Below the pieces are notes generated by a model. The model had not been told where the DNA came from. It saw nothing but the letters and a program-made list of their open reading frames with translations, and ran no database searches. Positions 56,886 through 64,000 of a DNA stretch of 64,000 nt are shown in pieces (position 1 is the stretch's first letter; every line of letters begins with the position of its first letter). This DNA comes from Dyella japonica A8 (GTDB lineage Bacteria; Pseudomonadota; Gammaproteobacteria; Xanthomonadales; Rhodanobacteraceae). The stretch covers positions 1,364,001-1,428,000 of the forward strand of contig NZ_CP008884.1 in the NCBI RefSeq assembly GCF_000725385.1, written 5' to 3'. The position numbers were made by a program, and so were the translations under genes.

Positions 56886-59800
56886 ATGAACCTGCCCGCC
56901 CTCTGCATTCGACGCCCGGTGATGACCACGCTGCTGATGGTGGCGTTGCTGGTATTTGGCATCGCCGCCTATCCGAAGCTGCCGGTCAACGAGCTGCCCA
57001 ACGTCGACTTCCCCACCATCACGGTGAACGCGAGCCTGCCCGGCGCGGCGCCGGAGACGATGGCGACGGCGGTGGCGACGCCGCTGGAAAACCAGCTCTC
57101 CACCATTGCCGGCATTCAGTCGATGACCTCGACCAGCGCGCTCGGCTCCACCTCGATCACGCTGACGTTCGAGCTCGACCGCAACATCGATGGCGCAGCG
57201 CAGGACGTGCAGGCCGCCATCTCGTCGGCGCAACGCCAGTTGCCCACCAACATGCCCACGCCGCCGACCTTCCGCAAGGTGAACCCGGCGGATGCGGCCA
57301 TCCTCTACCTCACCCTGCGCTCGCGCACGCAGCCCTTGTCGGTCGTGGACGACTACGCGGAAACGCAGCTCGCGCAGCGCCTGTCGATGATCGATGGCGT
57401 CGCGCAGGTGAACGTGTACGGTTCGCAGAAGTACGCCGTGCGCATCAGCGTGGACCCGCAGAAGCTGGCGGCGAGCGGCATCGGCATCGACACCGTGCAG
57501 AGTGCGGTATCGGCGGCGAACGTAAACCTGGCGACGGGCTCGCTCAACGGCAACCGCCAGTTGTTGCAGATCCGTTCGGACGGCCAGCTGCAGCGCGCCA
57601 ACCTGTACAACAACATCATCGTGGCCTATCGCAACGGTGCGCCGGTGCGACTGTCGGACCTGGGCAAGGCCGAGGACAGCGTGCAGAACGACCAGGTGGC
57701 CAGCTGGTACAACGGCGAGCGTGCCATCGTGCTGGCGATCCAGCGCCAGCCGGGCTCGAACACGGTGGCGACCATCGACCGCATCCGCGCGGTGCTGCCC
57801 ACCTTCGAGGCCACCCTGCCACCGTCGATCAAGCTGTCCGTGCTGTACGACCGCTCCGTGTCCATCCGCGAGTCGGTCAGCGACGTGCAGTTCACCCTGC
57901 TGCTGGCCGGCGTGCTGGTGGTGCTGGTGATCTACCTGTTCCTGGGTAATGCATCGGCCACCTTGATTCCGGCCCTGGCGCTGCCCGTGTCCATTGTCGG
58001 CACCTTTGGCGCGATGTTCGCGCTGGGCTACAGCCTGGACAATCTTTCGCTGTTGGCGTTGACCCTGGTCGTGGGCTTCGTGGTGGACGATGCCATCGTG
58101 ATGCTGGAGAACATCGTGCGTCATGTCGAGGACGGCATGGACCCGTACGAGGCATCGCTCAAGGGCGCCAGCGAGATCGGCTTCACCATCTTCTCCATGA
58201 CGCTTTCGCTGGTGGCGGTGTTCCTCCCGGTGATGTTCATGGGGGGCATCGTGGGGCGCCTGTTCCACGAGTTCGCGGTGACGCTGAGCGTGGCGATCCT
58301 GATCTCCGGCTTTGTCTCGATCACGCTCACGCCGATGCTGTGCAGCCGCTTCCTGAAGCACGCCGAGCACGAGAAGAAGGCGCGTATCGTGCAGTGGTTC
58401 GATGCCGGCTTCGAGCGCGTGCGTCGCGGCTACGTGGGCACGCTGACCTGGGCCGTGCACCATCCGCGCAGCATCCTGTGCCTGTTCGCGGCCAGCCTGC
58501 TGGCGACCGGCCTGTTGTTCGTGGTGGTGGACAAGGATTTCATTCCCGCCGGCGATTCCGGCCAGCTCAATGTCAACGTCGAGGGGCCGGACGACACCTC
58601 GGTCGCGGGCATGGTGCAGCGCCAGCAGCAGCTAGCGAAGATCGTCGCCGACGATCCCAATATCGAGAGCTACATGTCGTCGGTGGGCAGTGGCGGCGCG
58701 CGCACCACGACCAACAACGGTTCGCTGTCGCTCACACTGAAGCCCGCCGGCGCGCGCCCGCTCGACGTCAACGGCATCATCCAGGAACTGCGCGCGAAGT
58801 TCGCCGCGGTGCCGGGCGTTCGCGCCTACATCCAGAATCCGCCGTCCATCCAGGTGGGCGGACGGCAGTCGAAGGCGCAGTACCAGTACACGCTGCAATC
58901 CATTGACACGCAGGCCTTGTACCACTGGTCCGGCAGGGTGATCGAGGCCTTCAGTAAGCTGCCGGGCTTCCAGGACGTCACCAGCGACCTCGATCTCAAT
59001 GGGCCGTCCATTGTCCTGGACATCGATCGTGACAAGCTGGGCACGCTGGGGCTGACCATGGACCAGGTGCAGAAGGCGCTGGGATCGGCGTTCGGCGCCA
59101 GCCAGATTTCCACCATCTATGGCGCCTCCTCGCAGTACTGGGTAATCCTGCAGGTGTACTACGCGCTGCAGAATGATCCCGACGTGCTCTCGCAGATCTA
59201 TGTCACCTCAGGCAGCGGCACGCTGGTTCCGCTCAATGCCGTGGCGACCTTCGAGCGCAAGCCGCAGGCGCTCACGGTGAATCACCAAGGGCAGATCCCG
59301 TCGGTGACGGTGTCGTTCAACCTCGCGCCCGGCGTGAGCCTCAGCGAGGCGGTGGCGAGCATCGACGGTGCGATGAAGCAGATGAACCTGCCGCCGTCGA
59401 TCACCGGCAGCGTGCAGGGCACGGCGCAGGCCTTCCAGGACTCGATGCAGGGCATGGGCCTGCTGCTGGTGCTGGCGGTGTTCGTGATCTACCTGGTGCT
59501 GGGCATCCTGTACGAGAGCTTCATCCATCCGTTGACCATTCTCTCGGGCCTGCCGTCGGCGGGTGTGGGCGCACTGCTCACGCTGATGATCTTCCGTGCG
59601 CCGCTGGACTTGTTCTCCTTCGTGGGCATCGTGATGCTGATCGGCATCGTGAAAAAGAACGCGATCATGATGATCGACTTCGCGCTGGAAAAGCAGCGTA
59701 GCGAAGGCACCGACCCGGCGCTGGCCATCGTGGAGGCGTGCCAGGTGCGCTTCCGCCCGATCATGATGACCACCATGGCGGCCTTCGCCGGCACCTTGCC

Positions 59801-59987
59801 CATTGCGCTCGGCCTTGGCGCGGGCGCGGAGACGCGCCGTCCGCTGGGCCTGGCCGTGGTCGGCGGCCTGCTGGTGTCGCAGGTGCTCACGCTGTACCTG
59901 ACGCCGGTGATCTACCTGTACCTGGATCGGCTGCATACGCGCTTCTCGCGCAAGCGGCGCGTGGGTGGTGCAGAAGCCGCGCATTGA
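56886..59987 (+). CDS. RND multidrug efflux pump (MdtB/MdtC-like)
   Basis: The 1033-residue pump has the RND layout: TM1 near residue 12, a large periplasmic loop, TM2-6, a second loop, and TM7-12. In TM4 the proton-relay Asp pair is kept in GFVVDDAIVMLENI; in TM10 a Lys is present in GIVKKNAIMMIDFALE. It lacks features of the AcrB drug pocket and is closest in feel to the MdtBC/MuxBC group, of which it would be a single-pump member. Its substrate is unknown. It forms a unit with the adaptor and probably the MarR gene. Confidence 0.92.
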   Translation: MNLPALCIRRPVMTTLLMVALLVFGIAAYPKLPVNELPNVDFPTITVNASLPGAAPETMATAVATPLENQLSTIAGIQSMTSTSALGSTSITLTFELDRNIDGAAQDVQAAISSAQRQLPTNMPTPPTFRKVNPADAAILYLTLRSRTQPLSVVDDYAETQLAQRLSMIDGVAQVNVYGSQKYAVRISVDPQKLAASGIGIDTVQSAVSAANVNLATGSLNGNRQLLQIRSDGQLQRANLYNNIIVAYRNGAPVRLSDLGKAEDSVQNDQVASWYNGERAIVLAIQRQPGSNTVATIDRIRAVLPTFEATLPPSIKLSVLYDRSVSIRESVSDVQFTLLLAGVLVVLVIYLFLGNASATLIPALALPVSIVGTFGAMFALGYSLDNLSLLALTLVVGFVVDDAIVMLENIVRHVEDGMDPYEASLKGASEIGFTIFSMTLSLVAVFLPVMFMGGIVGRLFHEFAVTLSVAILISGFVSITLTPMLCSRFLKHAEHEKKARIVQWFDAGFERVRRGYVGTLTWAVHHPRSILCLFAASLLATGLLFVVVDKDFIPAGDSGQLNVNVEGPDDTSVAGMVQRQQQLAKIVADDPNIESYMSSVGSGGARTTTNNGSLSLTLKPAGARPLDVNGIIQELRAKFAAVPGVRAYIQNPPSIQVGGRQSKAQYQYTLQSIDTQALYHWSGRVIEAFSKLPGFQDVTSDLDLNGPSIVLDIDRDKLGTLGLTMDQVQKALGSAFGASQISTIYGASSQYWVILQVYYALQNDPDVLSQIYVTSGSGTLVPLNAVATFERKPQALTVNHQGQIPSVTVSFNLAPGVSLSEAVASIDGAMKQMNLPPSITGSVQGTAQAFQDSMQGMGLLLVLAVFVIYLVLGILYESFIHPLTILSGLPSAGVGALLTLMIFRAPLDLFSFVGIVMLIGIVKKNAIMMIDFALEKQRSEGTDPALAIVEACQVRFRPIMMTTMAAFAGTLPIALGLGAGAETRRPLGLAVVGGLLVSQVLTLYLTPVIYLYLDRLHTRFSRKRRVGGAEAAH

Positions 59988-60000
59988 GATAGCAAGCCAC

Positions 60001-60083
60001 TGTGGGAGCGCACCCTGTGCGCGACTTCGGCATGGCAGTGCTTTCTCTCCGCTGGATTGTCGCGCACAGGGTGCGCTCCCACA
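60001..60083. repeat. palindromic intergenic element, copy 4
   Basis: Perfect 25-nt arms (60001-60025 and 60059-60083) enclose a 33-nt loop, starting 13 nt after the RND pump stop. It is followed by a separate intrinsic terminator. Confidence 0.94.
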
Positions 60084-60104
60084 GGTGCGTGGTTCGGGCG
60101 GGTG

Positions 60105-60134
60105 AAAAAAAGGGCGGCCATGGGCCGCCCTTTT
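60105..60134. terminator. bidirectional intrinsic terminator
   Basis: AAAAGGGCGGCC pairs with GGCCGCCCTTTT around a short ATG loop; A-runs and T-runs flank it. It lies between the convergent RND operon and the M28 peptidase gene. Confidence 0.9.
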
Positions 60135-60154
60135 CCGTCATGCCGGAGGAAAGA

Positions 60155-61594
60155 TCACTCCTCCGCGCCATCCTTCGCAAACGCCCCCGGCTTCGAACCG
60201 AAATCGCCATCGGCCTGCGCGGCCATGTACGAGAACGCCGCGTACACCGCGACGTTCTGCGACAGCTCCTTCGGGTCGATCTTGTCGAGCGTGTCGTTGG
60301 CGGTGTGGTGGTAGTCGAAGTAGTCGGTGCCGTCCTGCACCAGGGTCAGCGCGGCCATGCCCTTGCCGTGCATCTGCGACAGGTCGGAGCCGCCGCCGCC
60401 CGGCTTCTTGGCGTCGTAATCCACACCGACGGGAGCGAGCACCTTGGCGATCTGCTCGATGGCGCCGCGCGCCTCAGGCTTCACACTGGCACTCATCAGC
60501 CAGATTTTGCGTGCGCCGAAGTCCGACTCGGTGCCGAGCTGGAACTTGGCCACTTCCTTGGCGTGCTTGTCGGCATAGGCGCGGCCGCCCCACAGGCCCA
60601 TCTCCTCGTTGGCAAAGGCGATGACGCGGATGGTGCGGTCCGGACGCTGCGGCAGGTCGTGGATGAGCTTGCCGGCCGCCATGGCGATGGCCACGCCGGC
60701 GCCGTCGTCGATGGCGCCCGTGCCCGGATCCCACGAGTCGAGATGGCCGCCAATGGCGACGACCTGGTCCGGGTGCTTCTTGCCGGTGACTTCACCGATC
60801 ACGTTGGCGCCCTTGTAGGTGCCATTGAAGCCGCAGTCGAGATCGAGCTTGATCGAAACCGGCTTGCCATAGGCGATGACGCGCGTGAGCTGGTCGGCAT
60901 CGGGGTTGGACAGCGCGGCGGCCGGAATGGCGTCCTTCGGATCCGTGAAGCCGGTGACGCCGGTGTGCGGCGTGCGGCTGTGGGCATCGGTGCCGGCCGA
61001 GCGCAGCAAGAACGCGGCGGCGCCCATTTTGGCGGCGATCACCGGGCCGCCGACGCGCACGGCCGAGCCGATGGCGTAGTCGTGGCCATCCTTGTGGCGC
61101 TCCATGTGGGCGTCCACGTAGACGATCTTGCCCTTCACGCTGGCAGGATCGGCCTTCTTCAGCGCATCGAGGCTATCGAAGCGCACCACGTCGGCGGTGA
61201 GGCCGCCCTTGGGCGTGCCGGCGGAGTAGCCCAGCGCAATCAGGTCCAGCGCCTGCGGGAACGGTCCGACGATTTCGGCGTGCTCGCTGCGGCGTTCCCA
61301 CAGCGGATAGCTCACTTCCTCGGTGTAGACCTTGTCGAAGCCCAGCGCCTTGAACTTGGCGATGGCCCACTCGCGGCCGCGTGCATCGGCCGGGCTGCCG
61401 GCCAGGCGCGAACCCACTTCGGTGGTCAGCGATTCGACGACCTGGTAGGCCGTGTTGTCGTTCATCGCCGTGTCGCGCAGTTGTTCGGCCGTCTTTACGG
61501 CTGCGGCGGGGATGGTGGTTTGGGTGGCTGCATTCGCCGTACCGATGGCGAGCATCAGGCTGGCGGAGAGCAGGGTGAGCGGCAGTCGGCGCAT
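60155..61594 (-). CDS. Secreted M28 family metallopeptidase with PA domain
   Basis: The 479-residue protein has a signal peptide (MRRLPLTLLSASLMLAIG, cleavage after ANAA or nearby), a PA domain insert (about 140-250) and the M28 catalytic domain. The di-zinc ligands are visible: His in GGHLDSWD, Asp in GAIDDGAG, the catalytic EE of ANEEMGLWG, and His in YHHTANDTLD. It is a periplasmic or secreted aminopeptidase or carboxypeptidase; the exact activity is unknown. The frame is open 96 nt upstream, but ATG 61594 gives the signal peptide. It is a single gene. Confidence 0.92.
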   Translation of the reverse strand: MRRLPLTLLSASLMLAIGTANAATQTTIPAAAVKTAEQLRDTAMNDNTAYQVVESLTTEVGSRLAGSPADARGREWAIAKFKALGFDKVYTEEVSYPLWERRSEHAEIVGPFPQALDLIALGYSAGTPKGGLTADVVRFDSLDALKKADPASVKGKIVYVDAHMERHKDGHDYAIGSAVRVGGPVIAAKMGAAAFLLRSAGTDAHSRTPHTGVTGFTDPKDAIPAAALSNPDADQLTRVIAYGKPVSIKLDLDCGFNGTYKGANVIGEVTGKKHPDQVVAIGGHLDSWDPGTGAIDDGAGVAIAMAAGKLIHDLPQRPDRTIRVIAFANEEMGLWGGRAYADKHAKEVAKFQLGTESDFGARKIWLMSASVKPEARGAIEQIAKVLAPVGVDYDAKKPGGGGSDLSQMHGKGMAALTLVQDGTDYFDYHHTANDTLDKIDPKELSQNVAVYAAFSYMAAQADGDFGSKPGAFAKDGAEE

Positions 61595-61693
61595 GGGGAC
61601 AGTCCTTGGGCGGAAACATCGATTATGGCCCGCCCCCACGTGGCTGCTTAGGCCAGAAGTCATGGTGCGGGCAACGAACAAAGCAGCCAAACG

Positions 61694-61715
61694 AAAAAGG
61701 CGCCCGCAGGCGCCT
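61694..61715 (-). terminator. intrinsic terminator of mscL
   Basis: In the minus direction AGGCGCC pairs with GGCGCCT around a short loop, followed by TTTTTCG. It lies 25 nt past the mscL stop. Confidence 0.75.
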
Positions 61716-61739
61716 GGTTCGCGCGTTGTTCCCCGTTGC

Positions 61740-62156
61740 TTACTTCGGGTTCTGCGACTTCAGCAGGTCGCGGATCTCGGTGAGCAGCACCACATCCGCC
61801 GGCGGCGGTGCGGGCGCGGCTTCCTGCTTCTTGCTGAGCTTGTTGATGGCCTTGACCACCAGGAAGATCGCGAAGGCAATGATGAGGAACTGGATCAGGG
61901 TATTGATGAAGGTGCCGTAGCCAATAGCCACTTCCGCGATTTTGTGCGCCGGATCGGTATTGTCGGCCGGCTTGAGCACCCACTTCATCTGCGAGAAGTC
62001 GATGCCGCCGGTGAGCATGCCGATGGGCGGCATGATGATCTGGTCCACCAGTGAGGTGACGATCTTGCCGAATGCGCCGCCGATGACCACGCCGACCGCG
62101 AGGTCGATGACGTTGCCACGCATGGCGAATTCTTTGAACTCTTTGATCATGCTCAT
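61740..62156 (-). CDS. mscL: Large-conductance mechanosensitive channel
   Basis: MscL opens under membrane tension to release solutes in osmotic downshock. The 138-residue product has the N-terminal amphipathic helix ([20 protein letters not shown]), TM1 with its Gly/Ala/Val pore stretch ([17 protein letters not shown]), a periplasmic loop, TM2 ([16 protein letters not shown]) and a charged cytoplasmic helix (TEIRDLLK). The ATG at 62156 has GGAG 7 nt upstream. It is a single gene. Confidence 0.95.
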   Translation of the reverse strand: MSMIKEFKEFAMRGNVIDLAVGVVIGGAFGKIVTSLVDQIIMPPIGMLTGGIDFSQMKWVLKPADNTDPAHKIAEVAIGYGTFINTLIQFLIIAFAIFLVVKAINKLSKKQEAAPAPPPADVVLLTEIRDLLKSQNPK

Positions 62157-62394
62157 GCTTCTCTCCCTTGTATGAACCCCCGACGGGGAAAGGGTAGCAG
62201 GGATGGGTGGGGCAGGGCGGGGCGACAAGGTTTTGCGAGGACGATCATGCTCTCGTGAGCCTGGATGGCCCTCGCTGTCATACCCGCTTGACCCGCCTTC
62301 GGCTGTTGAACAGCGCCTCGCGGCGAGGACGGCGAGAGGAGGCAGGCCTTTGGCAAGGTTGCGGCAGGGAGCACGCTTGTCGGGCCTTGCGTCG
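62157..62394. other. 238-nt gap between FAH-family gene and mscL
   Basis: I see no gene here. The part next to mscL carries its promoter region and Shine-Dalgarno sequence. A REP-like trace (GTCATACCCGCTTGACC, from about 62277, and GCTGTTGAACAGCGCC) is present, but no complete palindrome. Confidence 0.4.
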
Positions 62395-63081
62395 CTAAAC
62401 CACGCGCCCTTCCAGCACCGCCACGCCTTCCAGCTCCGCGCGGAACCGATCCCCCCGCTGCAGCGCCGATACGCCGGCGGGCGTGCCCGTAAAGATCAGG
62501 TCGCCGGCCTTCAGCTCGAACAGGCGGGACAGGGTGGCGATGATCTCATTGACTCCGTGCACCATGTCGCCCAGGCGCCCGTGCTGGCGCTGCTGGCCGT
62601 TCACGGCAAGCGTCAGCGCGGTGTCAGCGTGCAGCGTCACCTCGCGCGCAGGGTGCAGGGCGGATACCGGCGCGGAGTGGTCGAAGCCCTTGGCGACGTC
62701 CCACGGATGGCTCTTGGCCTTGGCGATGGCTTGCAGGTCGCGGCGCGTCAGATCCAGGCCTACGCCATAGCCCCACACCAGGTCGCCGGCCTGCGCGGCC
62801 GACAGGTCGCGGCCACCGCCGCCCAGCGCCACCACCATCTCCACTTCGTGGTGCAGGTCGTGCGTGGCTTGCGGGTAGATGACGTCGGCACCATCGGTCA
62901 CCACGGCATCGGCCGGCTTGGTGAAGAACAGCGGTGTGTCCTTGTCCACCGTCGCGCCCATTTCGCGAGCATGCTCCGCGTAATTGCGGCCGATGCAGAA
63001 GATGCGGCGTACTGGAAAGCGTTGGTCGCTGCCGGCGATCGGCAGGCTCGGAACAGGCGGGGGCGTGATGGCGTATGACAT
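62395..63081 (-). CDS. Fumarylacetoacetate hydrolase family protein
   Basis: The 228-residue protein is a FAH-family hydrolase/isomerase. The metal-binding motif is visible in [15 protein letters not shown] and [12 protein letters not shown], with the acidic residues of [15 protein letters not shown]. Substrates of this superfamily vary widely (fumarylpyruvate, acylpyruvates, homoprotocatechuate products), so the reaction here is unknown. It is a single gene; ATG 63081 is set by homology and no clear Shine-Dalgarno sequence is seen. Confidence 0.88.
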   Translation of the reverse strand: MSYAITPPPVPSLPIAGSDQRFPVRRIFCIGRNYAEHAREMGATVDKDTPLFFTKPADAVVTDGADVIYPQATHDLHHEVEMVVALGGGGRDLSAAQAGDLVWGYGVGLDLTRRDLQAIAKAKSHPWDVAKGFDHSAPVSALHPAREVTLHADTALTLAVNGQQRQHGRLGDMVHGVNEIIATLSRLFELKAGDLIFTGTPAGVSALQRGDRFRAELEGVAVLEGRVV

Positions 63082-63305
63082 GGCCGGGAAGGGTACCACC
63101 GTGGCGGAGCGGCGCCAGTCTATATGTCACGTCAGCTTTTTTCGGGGCCGGCATGCGAGTACAACCGGCCCGGCTTTCGGCCTCTGCCCGCCAGCGTGTG
63201 ACAGCTGTCATTGTATTGGGCTGATGAGGGCTTCTGGAGGCGGCGGAGCTGCCCCAGCATTCTGTAATGCATCGTGGAACCGGCGGGGACCGGCAGGGAG
63301 AGCGT

Positions 63306-64000
63306 GTGGCGAATGCGGATCTATTGAAGGAACTGCGCATCGAGAAACACCTGCGCGAGGAACACGGCCAAGGGCCGGGTCGCTGGCCGTGGATCGTCGG
63401 CGGCGTCGTGCTCGTGCTCACGTTGGTGGCCCTGGTGGCGTGGCTGGCGATGGGCCATCGCGCGATCGAGGTGCAGACCGCGCAGGCCCAGTCGCCGGTA
63501 GCCAATGCGGCCGCCGGCGCGGTGTTGCAGGCCACTGGCTATGTCACCGCGCGCCGCCAGGCCACCGTCTCGGCGCAGATCACCGGCACGCTGACCGAGG
63601 TGCTGATCGAGGAAGGTGACCACGTAAAGCAGGGCCAGGTCGTGGCGCGGCTGGACGACTCACAGTACAAGGCGGCGCTGGAAGCGGCCCGCACCGCGGC
63701 GGCGGCGTCGCATGCGCTGGTGGCGCAGTTCCAGGCGCAACTGGCTCAGAACGAGCGCGACGCGGTTCGCAACGAACAACTGGCCACCAAGGGGCTGGTC
63801 GCCAAGCAGACGGCGGAGCAATCGCGCACACTGGTGGACAGCACGCGTGCCCAGCTGCTGTCGCAGCAGCGCAATGCGGCATCGGCAGACTCGCAGGTGG
63901 TCGAGGCCAAGGTGAATTTCGATTACTGCGTGATCCGCGCGCCGTTCGACGGCGTGATCACCACCAAGGACGCACAGGTCGGCGAAATCGTCTCGCCGTT
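63306..64000 (+). CDS. Efflux periplasmic adaptor, 3' end cut by the window
   Basis: The 231 visible residues show a cytoplasmic start (VANADLLKELRIEKHLREEHG), one membrane helix (about 27-50), the lipoyl half GYVTARRQATVSAQITGTLTEVLIEEGDHVKQGQVVARLD, a long alpha-hairpin (about 115-205) and the second lipoyl half starting at FDYCVIRAPFDG. It belongs to the HlyD/MacA-like adaptors; the long hairpin and N-terminal helix fit an ABC-type (MacAB-like) system whose ABC genes would lie downstream. The GTG at 63306 has GGGAG upstream. The end is outside the window. Confidence 0.88.
   Translation, partial: MANADLLKELRIEKHLREEHGQGPGRWPWIVGGVVLVLTLVALVAWLAMGHRAIEVQTAQAQSPVANAAAGAVLQATGYVTARRQATVSAQITGTLTEVLIEEGDHVKQGQVVARLDDSQYKAALEAARTAAAASHALVAQFQAQLAQNERDAVRNEQLATKGLVAKQTAEQSRTLVDSTRAQLLSQQRNAASADSQVVEAKVNFDYCVIRAPFDGVITTKDAQVGEIVSP

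Overview
The window is a high-GC, gene-dense chromosomal segment of a gammaproteobacterium, most likely a Xanthomonadales member of the Rhodanobacteraceae type (Dyella, Luteibacter, Rhodanobacter and relatives). The inference rests on a Clp-type CRP homologue beside speD and coq7, the layout of the zapA–6S RNA–fau and ygfB–pepP loci, a pilMNOPQ cluster downstream of a divergent PBP1A gene, and intergenic repeat families of the kind seen in this order. No taxon can be fixed from the sequence alone. Almost all genes are core housekeeping; I see no prophage, plasmid, IS transposase, CRISPR array or restriction system.

Layout. 0-9 kb: a MarR-GNAT fusion protein (cut by the window start), clp, speD, an Fe-S oxidoreductase/coq7 pair, rplM-rpsI, tRNA-Gln(CUG), a frameshifted secreted protein, rpiA, an EVE-domain gene and fau. 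9-18 kb: a 6S RNA candidate, zapA and a coiled-coil gene facing ygfB-pepP, then a cydP-cydA-cydB-cydX cytochrome bd operon that includes the tiny cydX, then pepQ and a 1.3-kb gene-free block packed with repeats. 18-25 kb: a rph-rdgB-hemW-DUF1631-PilZ series facing yicC-gmk. 25-30 kb: a complete Mla lipid-transport set, mlaFEDCB plus convergent mlaA, with an unusual MlaD carrying two MCE domains. 30-42 kb: rpoZ, spoT, ridA, recG, a nucleoside hydrolase, rpmE2, gltA, an unknown gene and mrcA. 42-47 kb: pilMNOPQ. 47-54 kb: a six-gene MoxR/DUF58/DUF4381/VWA/VWA-TPR/BatD operon in which every junction overlaps. 54-64 kb: a macrodomain gene, a MarR regulator, an RND adaptor and pump, an M28 peptidase, mscL, a fumarylacetoacetase-family gene and the start of another efflux adaptor.

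How the genes work together. Several units are complete machines: the bd quinol oxidase, retrograde phospholipid transport (Mla), the type IV pilus alignment complex and secretin, and the Bat-type AAA+/VWA system. Clp and the PilZ protein are both candidate c-di-GMP responders.

Two genes carry apparent frameshifts: rpsI (one extra base near 5717) and a secreted protein with a 9-C tract near 6350. The rpsI one is probably a sequencing or assembly error. The most distinctive non-coding content is the repeats: four copies of a palindromic element, three of them 13-16 nt after stop codons, and two 25-nt inserts that split other repeats cleanly at 17058 and 17239. I found no wholly new multi-gene system. 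The best leads are these repeat families, the duplicated MCE domain and the degenerate MIDAS in the second VWA protein.
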